DNA from: Mesorhizobium sp. WSM3859
GTDB taxonomy: Bacteria > Pseudomonadota > Alphaproteobacteria > Rhizobiales > Rhizobiaceae
DNA: 64,000 nucleotides
Reading direction: 5' to 3'
Assembly: GCF_002295065.1 (NCBI RefSeq)
Contig: NZ_NSGG01000024.1
Location: 1 to 64,000 of the forward strand
Both the position numbers and the translations under genes were made by a program. Positions 63,622-64,000 of the stretch are shown piece by piece (the stretch's first letter is position 1; each line of letters opens with the position of its first letter). Under the pieces are notes generated by a model. It saw only the letters and a program-made list of their open reading frames with translations. It was not told where the DNA came from and searched no databases.

Positions 63622-64000
63622 ATGGCCAAGCGCCTGCCGCCGCTGAACCCGCTGCGCGCCTTCGAAGCCACGGCGCGGCATGCCTCGCTGACCAAGGCGG
63701 CGGGTGAGCTCAATGTCACGCATGGCGCCGTCAGCCACCAGATCAAGGCGCTCGAACAATCGCTCGGCGTGAAACTCTTCGAACGTACGGGCCAGCGCGT
63801 CAAGCTGACGCCGCACGGCGCTGAATTCCTGCCGGCGGTTTCGACTGCCTTTGAAGGCATCGCCGCGGCTACCCAGCGCATGACGCGGCCGGCAAGCGCC
63901 GGGGCGCTCTCGGTGTCCTGCGTGCCGGCGCTGCTGTTGCTCTGGATGACACCGCGGCTCGGCTCCTTCACGGCGCAATATCCCGATATCCAGCTGACGC
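63622..64000 (+). CDS. LysR-family transcriptional regulator (GcvA-like), 3'-partial
   Basis: The first 126 residues are present; the frame is open at the window edge. AGGAG precedes the ATG. The HTH reads LPPLNPLRAFEATARHASLTKAAGELNVTHGAVSHQIKALEQSLGVKLFERTGQRVKLT, and the effector domain begins ALSVSCVPALLLLWMTPRLGSF. It is the third GcvA-type regulator in the window and probably controls the divergent agmatinase and transporter genes. Confidence 0.88.
   Translation, partial: MAKRLPPLNPLRAFEATARHASLTKAAGELNVTHGAVSHQIKALEQSLGVKLFERTGQRVKLTPHGAEFLPAVSTAFEGIAAATQRMTRPASAGALSVSCVPALLLLWMTPRLGSFTAQYPDIQLT

Overview
The window reads as chromosomal DNA of an alphaproteobacterium of the order Hyphomicrobiales, most likely Mesorhizobium or a close relative. 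The reasons are the high GC content with strong G/C third-position bias, rhizobial gene types (smo/mtl polyol operon, NodF/NodE-like pair, MucR remnant, DUF1003 and DUF1127-like proteins, a ureDAB-C-EFG urease locus) and many rhizobial-type palindromic intergenic repeats. The genus assignment is inference; there is no rRNA gene in the window.

Region 1 (1-16650). A MocR/PdxR-type regulator runs in from the left edge. At 1901-1945 lies the 3' half of a tRNA-Arg(CCG); the complete tRNA-Arg(CCG) lies at 16574-16650 in the same orientation. The segment between them looks like a genomic island integrated at the tRNA, although no integrase is visible. It opens with two relics: the 5' end of an fdhF/ydeP-type oxidoreductase gene joined tail to tail with a frameshifted mucR. 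Then follow a berberine-bridge-type flavoprotein, a LysR regulator, a ProXWV-type betaine ABC importer, a frameshifted aldehyde dehydrogenase and, on the other strand, an LLM monooxygenase, a flavin reductase-MarR fusion, a choline-dehydrogenase-like GMC oxidase, a GlxA/AraC regulator and an FMN reductase. Together these look like uptake plus oxidative breakdown of a quaternary amine or related compound.

Region 2 (16650-27760). Mixed single genes separated by repeat-rich spacers: a DUF1003 membrane protein, a universal stress protein, a D,D-carboxypeptidase lipoprotein, a membrane-anchored coiled-coil protein of unknown function, a mutarotase-like protein, a P-loop kinase, a histone H1-like basic protein, a GST, and an ACP/ketosynthase pair resembling NodF/NodE.

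Region 3 (27950-36905). The urease locus: ureD-ureA-DUF1272-hupE/ureJ-ureB, then two inverted periplasmic genes, then ureC, a membrane protein, a GST, and ureE-ureF-DUF3995-ureG with overlapping starts and stops.

Region 4 (36980-56625). Sugar and polyol metabolism: a class II aldolase-like gene, a HAD phosphatase, a SorC-type regulator, a LysR regulator, and the smoEFGK-smoS-mtlK-HAD-FGGY kinase operon. A second importer operon (binding protein, two permeases, polyol dehydrogenase, ATPase) converges on it and is preceded by an AraC regulator.

Region 5 (56860-64000). A MATE exporter, a broken dienelactone-hydrolase gene, an RHH-YfbU protein with a candidate operator-promoter, an amino-acid-type ABC importer without an ATPase gene, agmatinase, and a divergent LysR gene cut by the right edge.

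Two patterns recur. In all four ABC importer operons a hairpin without a T-tract sits between the binding-protein gene and the first permease gene. Three gene junctions use a TTGA stop/start overlap.
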